Below are positions 11,440-22,970 of a stretch of DNA of 64,000 nucleotides, piece by piece; the first letter of the stretch is position 1, and every line of letters starts with the position of its first letter. Position numbers and translations under genes: made by a program. The notes beneath the pieces are model-generated. The model did no database searches, had not been told where the DNA came from, and was given only the letters and a program-made list of their open reading frames with translations. This DNA is from Chrysopilus asiliformis (lineage: Eukaryota > Arthropoda > Insecta > Diptera > Rhagionidae), in contig OZ035961.1 of the NCBI GenBank assembly GCA_964034945.1, positions 65,006,031 through 65,070,030 on the forward strand, read 5' to 3'.

Positions 11440-11896
11440 AATGGGAAATAATGGGAAAAGGGATATTTGAGTTATTCTTACAGGGCCTTCCGTTTCGAAT
11501 TTTGAAAATACCGGATTCGTCATCAGCGACCCCAGAAACCCCATAATACCAATTTTCCGGGGAAAAATGGGAAAAAGGATATTTGCGTTATCCTTACAGG
11601 GCTTTCCGTTTAGAATTTTCAAATTCCAACATCCAACTCGTGATCAGCGACCACGGAAACACCCTAAAGCCAGTTTTTCGGAGGCAAAATTAGAAAAAGG
11701 GTATTTGCGTTATCCTTTCAGGACCTTCCATTTAGAATTTTCAAAATCTAATACCGGATTCGCGATCAGCGACCCCGGAAACCCCCTTATGCCGATTTTT
11801 CCCAGGAAAAACGGGAAAAAGGATATTTTCGTTATCCTTACAGGACCTTCCGTTTCGAATTTTGAAAATCTAATACCGGATTCGTGAATTTTGGCG
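11440..11896. repeat. Tandem array of about 120-bp monomers
   Basis: At least three and a half units alternate GGATATTTGCGTTATCCTTA / CAGG.CCTTCCGTTT.GAATTTT / CGGATTCGTGATCAGCGACC / CC.GGAAACCCC. Small coding-like frames on both strands are by-products of this periodicity. It lies between the two halves of the Helitron relic, consistent with a non-autonomous Helitron insertion. Confidence 0.85.
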
Positions 11897-12874
11897 TCAA
11901 CCAAAAATTGACTGAAGAGGGAACATGTCAACCAAAAATTGACTGAAGAGGGAACGGAAGTACAATAGATGATTGTCCTGTCCTTGCCTGATCATGATAC
12001 GGTATGCATAGAAACTTGATGAGGAAACTGTCTTTTTGAGAGACAACTTGGTAACGGGGTCGCCTTGGGGCAGAGCGATGGAGTACACATCGTCACCACG
12101 GCAAAATAGAAGCGGGTACTGTAGGGGATCGTATGACCGGTGGATTTCGCTAATACGCCGCAGTTTGTTGTCATGACTCTGCAGCACGATATCTCGTTGT
12201 TGAAATTGCTGACCACCCATCACCAGAGCCACTTCATTTGTTGTTGGAGCATTGAAGCGGCCGGCATGAGCGTTAGCGGGCTTTCTGTCGGTGTGAATAA
12301 CGACTTCGAATGTCTCGTAGGTGGAAAGTACTTTTTCTAATGCGGTCTTCAAGTCCTGTATGTGGCAATTGACATTATGTAGAATCCTTCTTCAGTTGTT
12401 TGACTAATCCTTGTTTTACGTCTGGAAAGTTACCACATCTTAAGTGTACTTCCTTTTCATCTTCGCCCACGAAATATATTTGAAGGAATTGAGCTTCCTG
12501 TTGAGGTGCTGGCATAAGACATCCGACCACGTGATAAACCTGGCCTTGAACTTTAAAGGTTGGCATGAAACCGCATTCTACAACTTTCTACCGGAAGCCT
12601 CACTCTTCCACTTGCGGGCATTGCACCTCTGGCATTTGTGACTCATGGTAGCTAGGGCTACACTGGTGTCTGCTTCATAGGACACCTTAGGATCATATGC
12701 CAGCTTTGAGTGAGCCTTGATCTTCCATGGAAGTGCTCGTCGTTCTATTTGTAATCCAGGATTGTTTTGCTTATATAGAGACTGTGTTACTCTATGCGCG
12801 TCGGGGTGGCTTTGTTGGTATTTCACCACTATAGAACAGTGCTTTGCGGGGTGAACTTTCCGGTACTTGGCCAC
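11897..12874 (-). pseudogene. Helitron N-terminal domain (Helitron_like_N), broken
   Basis: Minus-strand frames in order: 12,874-12,578 (CQRCNARKWKSEASGRKL, the zinc-binding start common to Helitron proteins), 12,566-12,375 (PTFKVQGQVYHVVGCLMPAP and FLQIYFVGED) and 12,352-11,897 (VVIHTDRKPANAHAGRFNAP, then the DIVLQSHDNKLRRISEIHRS and YDPLQYPLLFCRGDD blocks). These are the classic blocks preceding the Rep nuclease. Frameshifts separate them, and the frame is cut at about 11,930, where two copies of a 47-bp direct repeat sit (TCAACCAAAAATTGACTGAA). The rest of Rep resumes at 8670. Confidence 0.88.
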
Positions 12875-13214
12875 TGCAGCGCAGTGGTTTGCGAGGTAAA
12901 CTTTCTGTTACTTGGCCATTATATCACAGTGCTTTGCTGGGTGAACATTTTGGTACTTGGCCACCGCAGTATAGTGTACCGAGAGATTGTTCTCCGCATA
13001 TTTCCTTGCTGCATCCTTGAGTTGCTTTCTTTTTTAGCAACGGTATAGTTCGTACGGCGTTTGGCAGGAGTTAGCTTGGGTACAGAAAGAGATAGTGGCC
13101 GTGATAAGTGGTTGGACTGAGAGAATGTTGGCGTAATAGTCACTTCTTCAGAATTACTTGATAGATACGCATCGAAATAGCTCCAAGAGAGATCTTGCGT
13201 AAAACGTATTCTCT

Positions 13215-13598
13215 TCACAGGGTGATATTCAGTACCGAACCTCTCATAGAGCAGACCCTTGCGGACACGTAGTCGAACGGTTGCCCAGCCGCCACCAATT
13301 CGCAAAAATCGCCATAAGTAAAGGGTCGGGACATGTCAGAAAAGTATCCGTTAGAGCTGGAGTAGTTGTTCCCCTCGCTGTTATGGGACATTATGTAGAA
13401 CTCCCCCCAGTTGTCCACCACGTGCTCCACGATTAGCCCGCGCAGCTCTGCTGCCAGTATCTCAGTATCAAATATGAGGTATAAGAGAATTCGGAAAAGA
13501 CAGGCTCCATCACCTGTGATGGGAACAATTTTATGAGGCACCATTTCGCCATCAACATTAAGAGATTCAAGTATCATGTTTAGGAGTGAAGAATTAAT
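13215..13598 (-). pseudogene. OTU-type cysteine protease domain of the Helitron
   Basis: The frame carries VPITGDGACLFRILLYLIF, the D-G-x-C catalytic block of OTU cysteine proteases, then LRGLIVEHVVDNWGEF and SFSDMSRPFTYGDFCELVAA-like spacing. Many insect Helitrons/Helentrons fuse or carry an OTU domain upstream of the Helitron N-domain, which fits its place here. The catalytic histidine region cannot be confirmed because the frame breaks near 13,215. Its N-terminal side is cut by the MITE at 13,599. Confidence 0.75.
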
Positions 13599-14038
13599 AG
13601 GGCAATTCACTCTTCGTAGATAGTAAAATCGTAGATTGTACTGTACATCTACGATGGAAAAGTACAACGAAGCGTGAGCAGCGCTTTACTAGAGGTTGTG
13701 GGTTTTGTCGTAAATTTTTGACTCTTTTATTTATTTTCTTTACCTAAATTGTTTAAAGCATTTTTTAACTCTTAATTTATACTAAATCATATAAATACTT
13801 TAATTGATTTGCTTTTCCACTGTTCATTTTAGAGTTGGCATCAAGTTGACATGTCACAAAACATGTCTTAACCTCACTTTATTAGAAGTACGACAAAAAC
13901 TACGATTTTACCATACCTTCGGGTGTGGTAGATTGTACTTTCGTCGTAAAAAAATTTGTATGGAGAACTGTCAAATAACTACGATTTTATTTACGATTCT
14001 ACGACTTTACGATCAACTACGATAAAGAGTGAATAGCC
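13599..14038. mobile_element. MITE flanked by TA
   Basis: Termini GGGCAATTCACTCTT and AAGAGTGAATAGCCC are inverted repeats, followed inward by CGTAG-rich arms. Each end abuts TA, as for Tc1/mariner-type insertion. It interrupts the Helitron coding region. Confidence 0.75.
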
Positions 14039-14138
14039 CTAATATCTAAACCGTAGTTTTGTAATTCAACGCAATTCGAACAAAGTATTCACAATCAAAA
14101 ATCCAATCCCAACCGGTACCTTTGACATCTTCATTAGT

Positions 14139-14776
14139 GCTGCGACATCGACATCAATGTTTTGAAAAAATCGATGTTTTTTCCAAAACATCGATATTTT
14201 TTGCATCGATGTTTTCTTTCCGATGTTTTATAACATCGATGTTTCGTGTCCGATGTTTAGTATCCATCCACATCTTAAGCCAGGAATACACGCTGCGATT
14301 GCATACCACGGTTGTACCGTGTGTGATAAAAAATCATTGGTGGCGATACCGCACAGTTGTATGCCCAGGCCTAAAGTAAAAATCTGCTGTCCGCATTGTA
14401 TTGTTGTTGTTAGGTTCTAATCTATTTAGACTCTGTTTCAGTTTGTAGTCTGTCACGCACGTCGCACTTGTTTCAAATAAGTGATTGTATGTGACAAAAT
14501 TTTTATAATAACTTTTTATTTTCCGCTATTTTCCGCGACAGGAAACATTGTGAGCAGTAAACGAAGTTGCCTGTCAAGAGACCACATTGACAAACTTCTG
14601 TGTTCCACAGTGTACATAATAAATATTGGGGTTTGGACTAGGTTGCGGTTGTTTTATTTTACAAAAGTGTCAATACTATTAAATAAATTTAATACAGAGT
14701 CAAGATTTTCGTTAAAATTACTTTTATTAATTCACTTTTAAAAGTTCTTTATCTATTGAAAAAACATCGATGTTTT
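14139..14776. repeat. Region of inverted AACATCGATGTTTT motifs
   Basis: Several copies of AAAACATCGATGTTTT, itself a palindrome, occur between 14,155 and 14,260, and once more at 14,762-14,776, framing an AT-rich interior. The arrangement looks like a decayed DNA transposon with subterminal repeats, but no target duplication is clear. A second palindromic block (14,282-14,372, GGAATACACGC...GTATGCCCAGG) lies inside. Confidence 0.5.
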
Positions 14777-14935
14777 AAGAAGAAACGCCTAAGTATTTTG
14801 TTTTATGATAACACTTTAATCAAATTGGATTTTAAGATTCTTTTGAGTTTAAAGTAGTCTTTAATGTGTTTACTTGAAACTGGAAAACAATTTTCGTTTA
14901 AAAGAATAACCAATTTTTTCCAGAAAGTAATCAAA

Positions 14936-14999
14936 ACTTTAAACCCAAAGTACTCAAAACACGCTTTTTCGACTTAAGCAGTTTTTCCTTGTCACCACA
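14936..14999. mobile_element. End fragment of the CTGTGGTCACAAGG MITE family
   Basis: AATCAAAACTTTAAACCCAA followed by CGACTTAAGCAG and CCTTGTCACCACAG is the reverse complement of the left end of the MITE at 38,544-38,797. The opposite end is not recognisable. Confidence 0.6.
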
Positions 15000-15001
15000 G
15001 A

Positions 15002-15262
15002 TATTATTAGGGGGTTTCCGGGGTCGCTGATCACGAATCCAGTGTTGGAATTTCAAAATTCGAAACATAAGGTCCTGTAAGGATAACACAAATATCCTTT
15101 TTGCAATTATTCCTTGGGAAGACTGGCGTTAGGACGTTACGAGATCACTGATCATTTTGATGTGATCAGCGACCCCGATATTTGCGTTATCCTTACAGGA
15201 CCTCCCGCTTTGTTGTAACACCAGATTCGTGATCGGCGACCCCGAAAACCCCCTAATGCCAT
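15002..15262. repeat. GGATAAC tandem family, about two degenerate units
   Basis: TTCCGGGGTCGCTGATCACG, GTCCTGTAAGGATAACACAA and a second partial unit ending GGCGACCCCGAAAACCCCC. It abuts the gypsy relic. Confidence 0.7.
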
Positions 15263-15299
15263 GAAGGTGGATTTTAAGAATTTAGAAGCCAACTTAATG

Positions 15300-17150
15300 T
15301 TATAATGCTTAGCTGCATTGCTAAGGGGAGAAGTTCCGCCGGTATACGATTTGTCCGACCTGCAATTCTCTAGCTCGCGTTCGAAGTTTGTATTTATACA
15401 CTTGTTTATGGTACGCTTTGGCGCAGCTTGTCTGGTACCTCGTCAGTCCTGACTCCCTCAGAGGCCAGAAGATTTAGTCTTCGCAACAGAGCATAAGTCT
15501 TGCCGTCGGTTATCAGAATTTCATCATTCAAGTATTTTATGACCTTTCTTGAGGTCGCGTTTCTAACCGCACGGAGTTTAACGAACTTTGTAAACTGGTC
15601 CAGGATAACGATCAATATTGTAATTCCGGCTGAGAAACGGGGGTACGTAGATTCGCTGCCATGGACGGTCTACCAAGGCAGACTTTACCATTGGTGGAGT
15701 CAGTATCACATTAGGAGCCTTGGTGGTCGTGCACACTTCACATTTAGCGATGTAGTCATGCACCTGATTCACCATTCCGGGCCAGTAATATTTATTTCTT
15801 AACCGGAAGAGTTTTTGATCTGCTACCAAGTGCGGCCTATGCAGGGTCATGAGCAGCAATGACCAGACTGAGCGTCAGACCGACCGGTACCCAAAGTTTT
15901 CAGGGGGTGTCTTCTGACACATCTAGTCCCGAAGGTGATCCCAGACGCTTGAACACACGGTTATCGGAGACGCCAAAGTCAGGAAAAGAGTTTGGCGGAG
16001 TATGGTTTCTCTCATAGTCTTGTATTCTTCGAGTTAAACTCCGGAGATTCTAAATCCACTTCGGAACTGGTACCCCCCCCCCTTCCAGTTATTTCGTCAA
16101 CCATGCGGGACAGAGACGAACAGGATCGGATGTTCTTCCCCGTCATCATCCTTTTGGGACAATACGCACCCTACTCCTGCGGAACTTGCGTCAGTCTGGA
16201 CTATAATGGGCTTACTATATTCCGGGGGAGCTATGACAGGAGCGGTTGTTAGCGCAGATTTAAGTTGAACTAAACAATTACTTGCTTCGTCTGTCCACTT
16301 GAACGACCCAGAAGATTTCTTCAAGCCGTCCGAGATTGGAGCTGCTAAACTAGCGAATTTATCGATAAAGCGCCGGTACCACCCTGCCATTCCAACGAAT
16401 CTGCGAACTTGCTTCACAGACTTAGGGATTGGGAAGTCTTGTATGGCAGAAATCTTGGAAGGGTCGGTGCGCACCGTCCTCACCAACTAGCTCTTGGATA
16501 CATTGATGGTGAGACCAGCCAGCTGTAGGCATTGCGCAACCTGTGATAGGACTTTGAAATGGGTTTCCAAGTCTGGTGTGAAGATTAGTAGATCGTCCAC
16601 ATCATCACCATTTTTCTAAATTCTGGCCTCATAGGTTTCAGTAACTTATCAACGAGACGGCACATCCTCAGTGGGGCGTTGCACACCCCCGAATGGCATA
16701 ACCGTGAAGTAATACAACGGTCTTGCAGGCAAAGTGAAGGTCGTTTTATCCCCTGACGACTCTGCCAGTGGTATCTGCCAGAAGACATCCTTCAAGTCGA
16801 TGCCCGAGATGACCCGGGTGTCCTGAAGTCGGCTCAGGAAGCCATCGATTTGAGGAAGCGGGTACGCGTCCTTCCTCGCAAGCTGGTTGCCTCGCCTCGA
16901 ATCGAGACACAGCCGATTTTTACCGGGCTTACGAACAAGGACCACTGGTGAGCTCCAGGCGCTATCGCTCTCCGCGATGACTCCCAGAGCCAACATGCGG
17001 TCGAGTTCCTCAAACATCAACCGCTGAATGCCGGGTAGTGTTTCTGTTTCACAGCGGCTGCGTCGCCTACTTCGATAACGTGCTCCTCCAAATAGATTTT
17101 GGCCAACCCCAGCACCTCGTAAGAAGGAAACTGTGTGACAATGCATGTTT
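15300..17150 (-). pseudogene. Ty3/gypsy retrotransposon pol relic (RT, RNase H, integrase)
   Basis: Minus-strand blocks in order: RT from about 17,075 (FEELDRMLALGVIAESDSAW, SSPVVLVRKPGKNRLCLD, DAYPLPQIDGFLSRL, GIDLKDVFWQIPLAE, TVMPFGG), then the catalytic box as VDDLLIF (about 16,590), and RNase H at 16,097-16,486 (KQVRRFVGMAGWYRRFIDKF, PIIVQTDASSAGVGCVLSQ). Integrase follows at 15,406-15,859 with a zinc-binding RNKYYWPGM..H..C..C block and ILDQFTKFVKLRAVR. At least five frameshifts or stops are visible. No LTRs or gag were identified. The wording resembles Osvaldo-like clades, which is tentative. Confidence 0.88.
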
Positions 17151-17187
17151 TGGTTTTCATTTGATCCGTGATAGTCTATGGACGAAA

Positions 17188-17420
17188 TCTTCTATATATA
17201 TATATATAAAAATGAATCGTGGTCGGTACGACTATCCATAACTCGGCTGAATATAATCCGATTTGCATGGGGATTTCTTTGTTGGATTCGTATTGAACCA
17301 TGTAAAAACACTACGGAGCTACTATTGGAAATTTCCACCGGAAATGTCGGAAAATCTTGAAAAACCGAAATTGCATACTTTCAGGGGTTGCTGGTGGCAG
17401 CGGTTTTCTGGCTTGCACTT
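17188..17420 (+). mobile_element. Helitron-like 5' end fragment
   Basis: TCTATATATATATATATAAA preceded by T-rich sequence, then GAATCG.. and a diverged segment. Insect non-autonomous Helitrons typically begin TCTATATATAA, as at 44,604 and 22,116. No CTAG end belonging to it was found. Confidence 0.4.
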
Positions 17421-18944
17421 TCATTAATTCCAAATCAAAAATCCCGATTCTTTTTTCGTTTTGTTGGAAAAGTCGAGAAAAATTTTGGGGAAAAGCGGGA
17501 ATATCGGAAAAATTGAAACTTGCATTTTGTATGTGATTATGGTATGGAAGGAGAAAATATTGTATTTGAAACTGAAAACCGGATAATTTTGTCCCTCACG
17601 ATAATGTTATTGCCAACAGATGGCGTTACGCTCTCAGACTCACGTTTGACAGCTGAGAAATATCTTCGCTCTTTCCTCATTGATGATCGATGCGAAGCGT
17701 TTGTTTATCGATATTGTGCGCAAATTATCGCTGTTTTTCCCACTTTTAAATCGTCGAAAGTATTTTATTTTGTGATCAAGGAAATGAACTAAGGTATTTA
17801 CTCAGTGACCAAGTTGTAACGACAGCCCCTTCAGAAAGTCAAATTTCATAGCTTGGCAACCAAATTCAAATTTTCGCCACAGCTGAAATTAACGGTCCGA
17901 ATTTATAAAAAGACGGTTATAATTTCAATTTCTACGTTATTTCAAATTCCAAAATTTATAAAAGAATAATTTCAATCTTGTTTCCAAGTGTTAACTAAAG
18001 TATACCCTATCTGCTATGTGAATTCCCAAAATATTGATGTTCACTTTGGTATCCTAATCCCAAAATGATTCTGGTTAATATGAATGTCGTTACTGGTAGA
18101 TTTCTCAAGAAAAGAAAGGCTTTCTTATTCACGATTAATATTCATTTACGACTATCAAAATTAATTTATCCGAGAAAAAGAAAAAATCCTAAAATGTATA
18201 ATTTCATCATACTGGGTCCCTAAAGCAACGTTACATGTTAGCAACTATTAACAAAAACCAAACGAAATTAAAACAATAGAATAAAATAAATATTTCAATG
18301 ACCAATGGTGATTGCTAATAGTCGGCTAGAGATCGAGTTTTTCAAGAAGAAGAAAAAGGGAGTTGGTAGTTGGTGTTCGATCGTCTAGAAATTCACTACA
18401 AATTTTATTCCTCTTTTACGCGATCCGTTTTTTTTACCGATCCGAAATTTACACACGTGTTTGTCTTAAATATTTTTATTTGATTTTTTAAGGTGTTTGC
18501 TTTAGTCTGATTAAAATGCTGCGACAATAGTTTTAAAATGCCTAACACTAAGTTAAAATATAATTTAAAATAAATAAGATAAAATATAATTGTAACTATT
18601 TAAAATTCTGAATAAAATCAGCGATTAAAATTTTTACAAAAAAAAAGACTAAACGAACATTAAGTGCAAGAAAAGACTATAAATAAAAACAAGTGAATAA
18701 GAATTTAAAAGTACTGCATAAATTATTTTGTACACCAAAAGGAAAGAAAAAAACAACGAATTTAAAATATTAACATGTTACAATGCATACAAAAATAGAT
18801 TAAACAAGAACTTCTAGAAAATCGTTCACCAAAAATCTGCAGAATAAAAAGTTTACAACAGTACAAAAGATTAAATAAAACATCGCCTCGTAAGTAAAAA
18901 TCTTTCATTTCTTATGCAAAAATCGGAAAATACGAAGCATACAC
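17421..18944. other. Non-coding AT-rich region
   Basis: No protein family, TIR or LTR could be recognised. The 90-codon frame at 17,520-17,792 looks like chance. The stretch 18,500-18,900 is unusually A-rich on the plus strand with few stops in no consistent frame. Confidence 0.5.
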
Positions 18945-19135
18945 CGATCTCGCATCCGTTCACACACACACATACATACACACACACACGCCCACCACAA
19001 ATTGATAAAACTGCATAAACGAATCATCAGGATCATCAATCCTTGGACATTACACAGCATGTATCTACACTCAACACACACACACAGCATGCAACTAGAC
19101 TCAACACAAACACACAAACACACACAAAACATTAA
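18945..19135. repeat. CA-rich low-complexity sequence
   Basis: ACACACACACATACATACACACAC and related runs; short cysteine-rich frames on the minus strand are an artefact of it. Confidence 0.85.
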
Positions 19136-19402
19136 CTAACATAACTAATTAATAAAATTATATATTACCTAAGAACATTTAAAAGAATTAAAATTCGATC
19201 TAACTAACCTAAACTTATATACCTATATTTTATATACATATTTTTTTTATATACATACATACCTATATTTATATACATAATACATTTTTACTTTCTTCTA
19301 CGGAGTATAATAAAGTATTGTATTCATGAAAAATTTCGACCTCTTAATTTTGCCTAAAAAACATTTCCCGATCACTCCTGAGTCGATTGGAGTCATATTA
19401 AA
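19136..19402. other. AT-rich spacer
   Basis: TATATACATA-rich sequence without recognisable elements, ending at the 3' terminus of the next INE-1-like copy. Confidence 0.5.
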
Positions 19403-19988
19403 AACATAACAAAAGCTATAATTGCCAATCTGGCAATCATTGGAGACCCGTATGGTGATATTCGTATCAAAATTCGAACAGTTATACGTAGAGTATATAT
19501 GATCTTTGGTTACACCAAAATTCCACTTTGAAGTCAAACTTTCCAATAAGATTTTTTAAAATTTATTCCAATCGGATCTTGATGTATGGCAGTTTTATGT
19601 AGAATCATATCCTAAATAACTTTTGTTCTTGGACTTTTTTGATAAGATGCACCGTTTTTGAGATATTCGCAAAAAACATTTTCGTTCGTATGGGGGGTAC
19701 CCCCCCTAATGGTCCATTTTTGCCCATTAACGAACTTAGCCTCGCATTTTACGAAAAACGGATCTGCGCAAAATTTCAAGTCTCTAGCTCAATCCATGCG
19801 CCCGCAATCCGCGCCACAGACAGACAGACAGACGGACAGACAGACGGACGGACATGCAGAAATTAAATATTTTTCTCATTCTAAACACACTGCTGTAATT
19901 CATTTTTTTGTGCGATGACGGGATCTTGGCGTTACAAACGGTAAGGCAAAGTTAATATACCCTTTGGTTTCACCATACGGGTATAAAA
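19403..19988 (-). mobile_element. INE-1/DINE-1-like Helitron relic, full length
   Basis: Reverse orientation: AACATAACAAAAGCTATAAT at the left, hairpin, CATTGGAGACCCGTATGGTG, the core GACAGACAGACAGACGGACA (19,818) and the end CCATACGGGTATAAAA. It belongs to the subfamily whose 3' part contains GATATTCGTATCAAAATTCG. The insertion before 19,500 (TATACGTAGAGTATATATGA) is private to this copy. Confidence 0.9.
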
Positions 19989-20640
19989 ATGTCTTTCTGT
20001 CTGTCAGTCTGTCAGTCAGTCTGTGTACAAGATTTCTCAAAAACTAATAGAGCTAGCGCCATGAAATTTTATAGGCATGTTGGGCCCTGAAATGGGACGA
20101 TCCTATCAACTTTTGGGGGAAATCCGTTAACCGGAAGTATCCAAAATGGCGGTTTTTCAAAAATCGCAATTTCGTTTTTCTCGATTTACTCCCAAACTAC
20201 GCGTTTTTTAGTATTCTTAAGTATGACAAAACTTGGAGAAAATAAAATTTCCCACACTTTTGTCTTTAGCTATAACTCGATATCTCCACCTGTTATCGAG
20301 ATAAACCGTTATTTCAAAAAAAAAGTTTTTTGCGATTGACTCGAAAACTAACGGGTTTTTGCTGACTGAATGTATGAAGTGAATTAATGAGAATGGCATT
20401 CTGCACAATTTTGTCTTTTACCGTTATCCGTTATCTTTTACCGTTATTGAGATATTTTCATTAATATGTAAAAAATCATATTTTTGCGAATAATTTGCAA
20501 ACTAACGGTTTTTCGACAAATCAGTTAAAAGAATAATTAAAGATGTTAGCATTTTCTACATTTTTGCCATTTACCGTAAATTGATATCTTTTACCGTTCT
20601 CAAGTTATCTCTAATTTTGTACGTTTTTGATATTTTTGGA
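19989..20640 (+). repeat. DINE-like element with GTCTGTCAG core, second family
   Basis: Starts with CTGTCTGTCAGTCTGTCAG, then a block around CTCAAAAACTAATAGAGCTA and ATGTTGGGCCCTGAAATGGG. These resemble the segment after the microsatellite in INE-1-type elements but are distinct from the main family here. Three degenerate internal repeats around TTTTACCGTTATCGAGATA follow (20,290, 20,430, 20,590). Confidence 0.55.
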
Positions 20641-21598
20641 TGAACCAACAAGGTTGTATTGGGTTGACAACGTGACAGGGCTCTAGCGTAAATTGCACAG
20701 GGTCGTAGATTTTGTAGAAGAAAGTTTTGTGTTGACCACAACTGATATTTTTTATTTATATCTATATAATTTTCTTGGGTTGGAATTTTTTTAGTATATT
20801 TTGTTGAATTATATCCCTTGGTTAGGAGTGGCCAATATTTTCTTGTTGTTAAATTGACTAGTATTAAAAGTTTGGAATTAAAGCAAATTCTCTTAAAAAG
20901 AAAAACAAAAAAATCGAAGTTTTTGGTTTTCCGTTGTTGGTTTCTCATTTTTTCAGGATCGGTCAGCATTTTTCAATGAATTTAAGATCAACGAATCGTT
21001 TTTGTTTAATCCGTTGATGATATTTTTCTACTTACTCGCTATTGATTGAAACATGATTACGTGGATAATTTATTTTGAGGAAAGAATGCTCGAAGATGAT
21101 GTCGTGGAGAACCTAGTAGGGACAGAAGAATGGCGACGATGATTTGATCGATTTTTGTTTAGTTTTGATTATGATTTACGGGAATTATCAGGCTGATGGC
21201 TTGCCTGGCGATTTATTGGTCTGGATCCTCCAGAAAAGGGGTGGGAAAAGCCGTCGGTGCCACCATCATTTTCATTTTTTACCTAAGTCAGCCAGAATTT
21301 GTCCTTTTCTAATTCGGCTGAACTGCTGCCCCTGCATACCCGTTTGTGTGTAGGTGAGAGGACGACGAGGCAACTTACGACCTCCAGCTGACCGACGAGC
21401 TAGCCACTTTAGGTAGGGTATGCAGCCCTCGTCTAAAACTCCCTCAACTGCACCTCTGGAGAAGGCCAATTGCCACCCAGACGGTGCAATCAGGCGGCCC
21501 AATCGGGAAGTGTTACTCACAAAGTGAAATTAAATAGATTGGTGTTAAACTTTGGGTGTGAGGTTAACGGCACATCGAATCTGGACTTGAATCAACAC
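20641..21598. other. Unassigned region with a 132-codon minus frame
   Basis: A minus-strand frame at 20,571-20,969 includes YQLWSTQNFLLQNLRPCAIY, faintly like the zinc-binding region of BEL/Pao integrases, but spacing and cysteines do not fit well enough to call. From 21,000 to 21,600 nothing is recognisable. Confidence 0.35.
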
Positions 21599-21599
21599 A

Positions 21600-21685
21600 A
21601 ATTTCCTTTATTCATCCACTGTTTTTGTGGAACAGTGGATGAATAATTTTCCACAAATTTCCTTTATTCATCCACTGGTAGTCTA
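21600..21685. repeat. Hairpin plus direct repeat
   Basis: TTCATCCACTG..CAGTGGATGAA is a 13-bp stem with an 11-nt loop (21,616-21,643). AAATTTCCTTTATTCATCCA occurs twice, 60 bp apart. It appears to be a local inverted and direct duplication. Confidence 0.7.
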
Positions 21686-21888
21686 ACTGAATTTTGATGT
21701 ATAGATAAGTCATGTAAAATCATATTCAAAAGGCATTTTAGCTTTATAAATTTTTTAATGCGATTTACCGTTTTCGAAAAAAATTGCGAAAAAAGTTTCA
21801 TTTGAATGGTCCGATTTTGCGAGTTCAAGAACTTAGCATTGCCATTTACGAGAAACGCAACTGTAAATATTTCAAAGTACAGTAATCC

Positions 21889-22115
21889 CCCGCTTTACGG
21901 ACGGGATGCGTTCTACGGAAACTGTCCGTATATCGAAAATCCGTAAAACGAAACCTTTTTTAGTATGAGATTGTACTGGGAATAAATAGATGTGTTCCAA
22001 TCAATAGAAATGTCCGTAAAAAGAAACCTATTTTAGTATAAGATCGTATTAAAAATAGATAGATGCGTACCAAAAAAATCCGTAATACGAAACAGATTAG
22101 TATAATATATTGAAA
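21889..22115. mobile_element. pogo/Tigger-like transposon end
   Basis: TA followed by CAGTAATCCCCCGCTTTACG, then repeated CCGTAAAACGAAACCT / CCGTAAAAAGAAACCT / CCGTAATACGAAACAG units at about 65-bp spacing. A CAGTxxxCCCC terminus after TA, with TACGGAC-type subterminal repeats, is typical of pogo-class elements. Only this end is present. Confidence 0.6.
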
Positions 22116-22290
22116 TCTATATATTTAAAAGGCAAAGCGATTTTGTATGAATTTCTTTCGACAGAGCTCCTGGAGTTCCTATTGAACCGATTTTGATGAT
22201 TCTTTTTTTAAATGAAAGCTCTATAGCTGTAGATATGTCCGTTTTACTTTTTTCCCCATTTTTAATAATACTTTATTAGTTATTTGCCTT
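22116..22290 (+). mobile_element. Helitron-like 5' end fragment
   Basis: A followed by TCTATATATTTAAAAGGCAA, AGCGATTTTGTATG and a block ending GTCCGTTTTACTTTTTTCCC. A second copy begins at 24,148. The TC start after A agrees with Helitron insertion between A and T. Confidence 0.6.
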
Positions 22291-22344
22291 TCAAAATCAT
22301 AAATATGCCGCTAACTAAGTCTTCAATGGTAACACGACATTCCG

Positions 22345-22440
22345 TACTGCCTGATCAGCGCAGTGAGTTAGAAGTTGGACTACCATGCGCCAGGCACCAT
22401 GTTCAATTCTTAAGGTGACAAAAATTTTTTTTTTCTTTTC
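22345..22440 (+). repeat. tRNA-like SINE unit
   Basis: An A-box-like AGCGCAGTGAGTTAGAAG and a B-box-like GTTCAATTC lie about 38 bp apart, followed by a T-rich run. Spacing and wording fit a tRNA-derived RNA polymerase III promoter, as in SINEs. No intact tRNA can be folded from it. Confidence 0.5.
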
Positions 22441-22479
22441 AAATTCTTTTTTTTTCTTTTCAAATTCTTTTTTGTTGAT

Positions 22480-22625
22480 TTATTTACTTTTTTTAATATT
22501 TTATTACTTAATTTATCTTTAAGTTTACATTTGTACTCCTGAATAAGTGTTAGACTACAATGCGCCAGATGTGCGGGTTCGATTCCGAGTTTTGACAAAA
22601 TGTTTTTTTTTTAATTTTTTTTTAC
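22480..22625 (+). repeat. tRNA-like SINE unit, second copy
   Basis: Contains GTTAGACTACAATGCGCCAG and GCGGGTTCGATTCCGAG, a consensus B box/T-arm. It is preceded by TTATTACTTAATTTATCTTT, which recurs before the third copy near 23,185. The T-run starting at 22,605 could act as a terminator. Confidence 0.5.
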
Positions 22626-22754
22626 CTTAAATTATTTTTTTTATTTATATTATACTTCTTTAGGCGCGTTGGGCGATTTTTGGATGGGTAAAATTTTATG
22701 AGTTCGCGTCCCCGACATGCTAATTTAACAGCTTAAGAATGCTGATTTGCTTTC

Positions 22755-22970
22755 ATTTGATTTTTTTATACAGAAAAAATCGATTTTTTTTTTGGAAGAC
22801 AGTACAGAGCAAAATAAAATGAGACAGAAAATTTCTGAACAGCGTGTGACTTTGTTATACAACAAAAAATCGATTTTTTTTTTTGGAAAATATCATACGG
22901 TAAAATAAAATGAGACAGAAAATTTCTGAACAGCATGTGGGATTCTTATACAGAAAAAATTAAATATCTC
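22755..22970. repeat. Tandem duplication of about 105 bp
   Basis: AAAAAATCGATTTTTTTTTT, GGAAGA.A, then AAAATAAAATGAGACAGAAA and ATTTCTGAACAGC occur twice in a row. Confidence 0.8.

Noticed and set aside
17520..17792. 90-codon plus-strand frame as a gene
   Set aside because: No recognisable domain, no splice or promoter context, and composition is that of the flanking non-coding DNA.
18905..19132. Cysteine-rich 75-codon frame on the minus strand that looks like a secreted peptide
   Set aside because: It is produced entirely by the CA/TG-rich low-complexity sequence (VCVCVC), with no signal peptide or conservation.
20571..20969. 132-codon minus-strand frame with a faint resemblance to a BEL/Pao integrase zinc region
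   Set aside because: Only one short block (LRPCAIYARALSRCQP) is suggestive; the conserved YWI/RQ start, the GDLP block and a second domain are missing, so chance is as likely.
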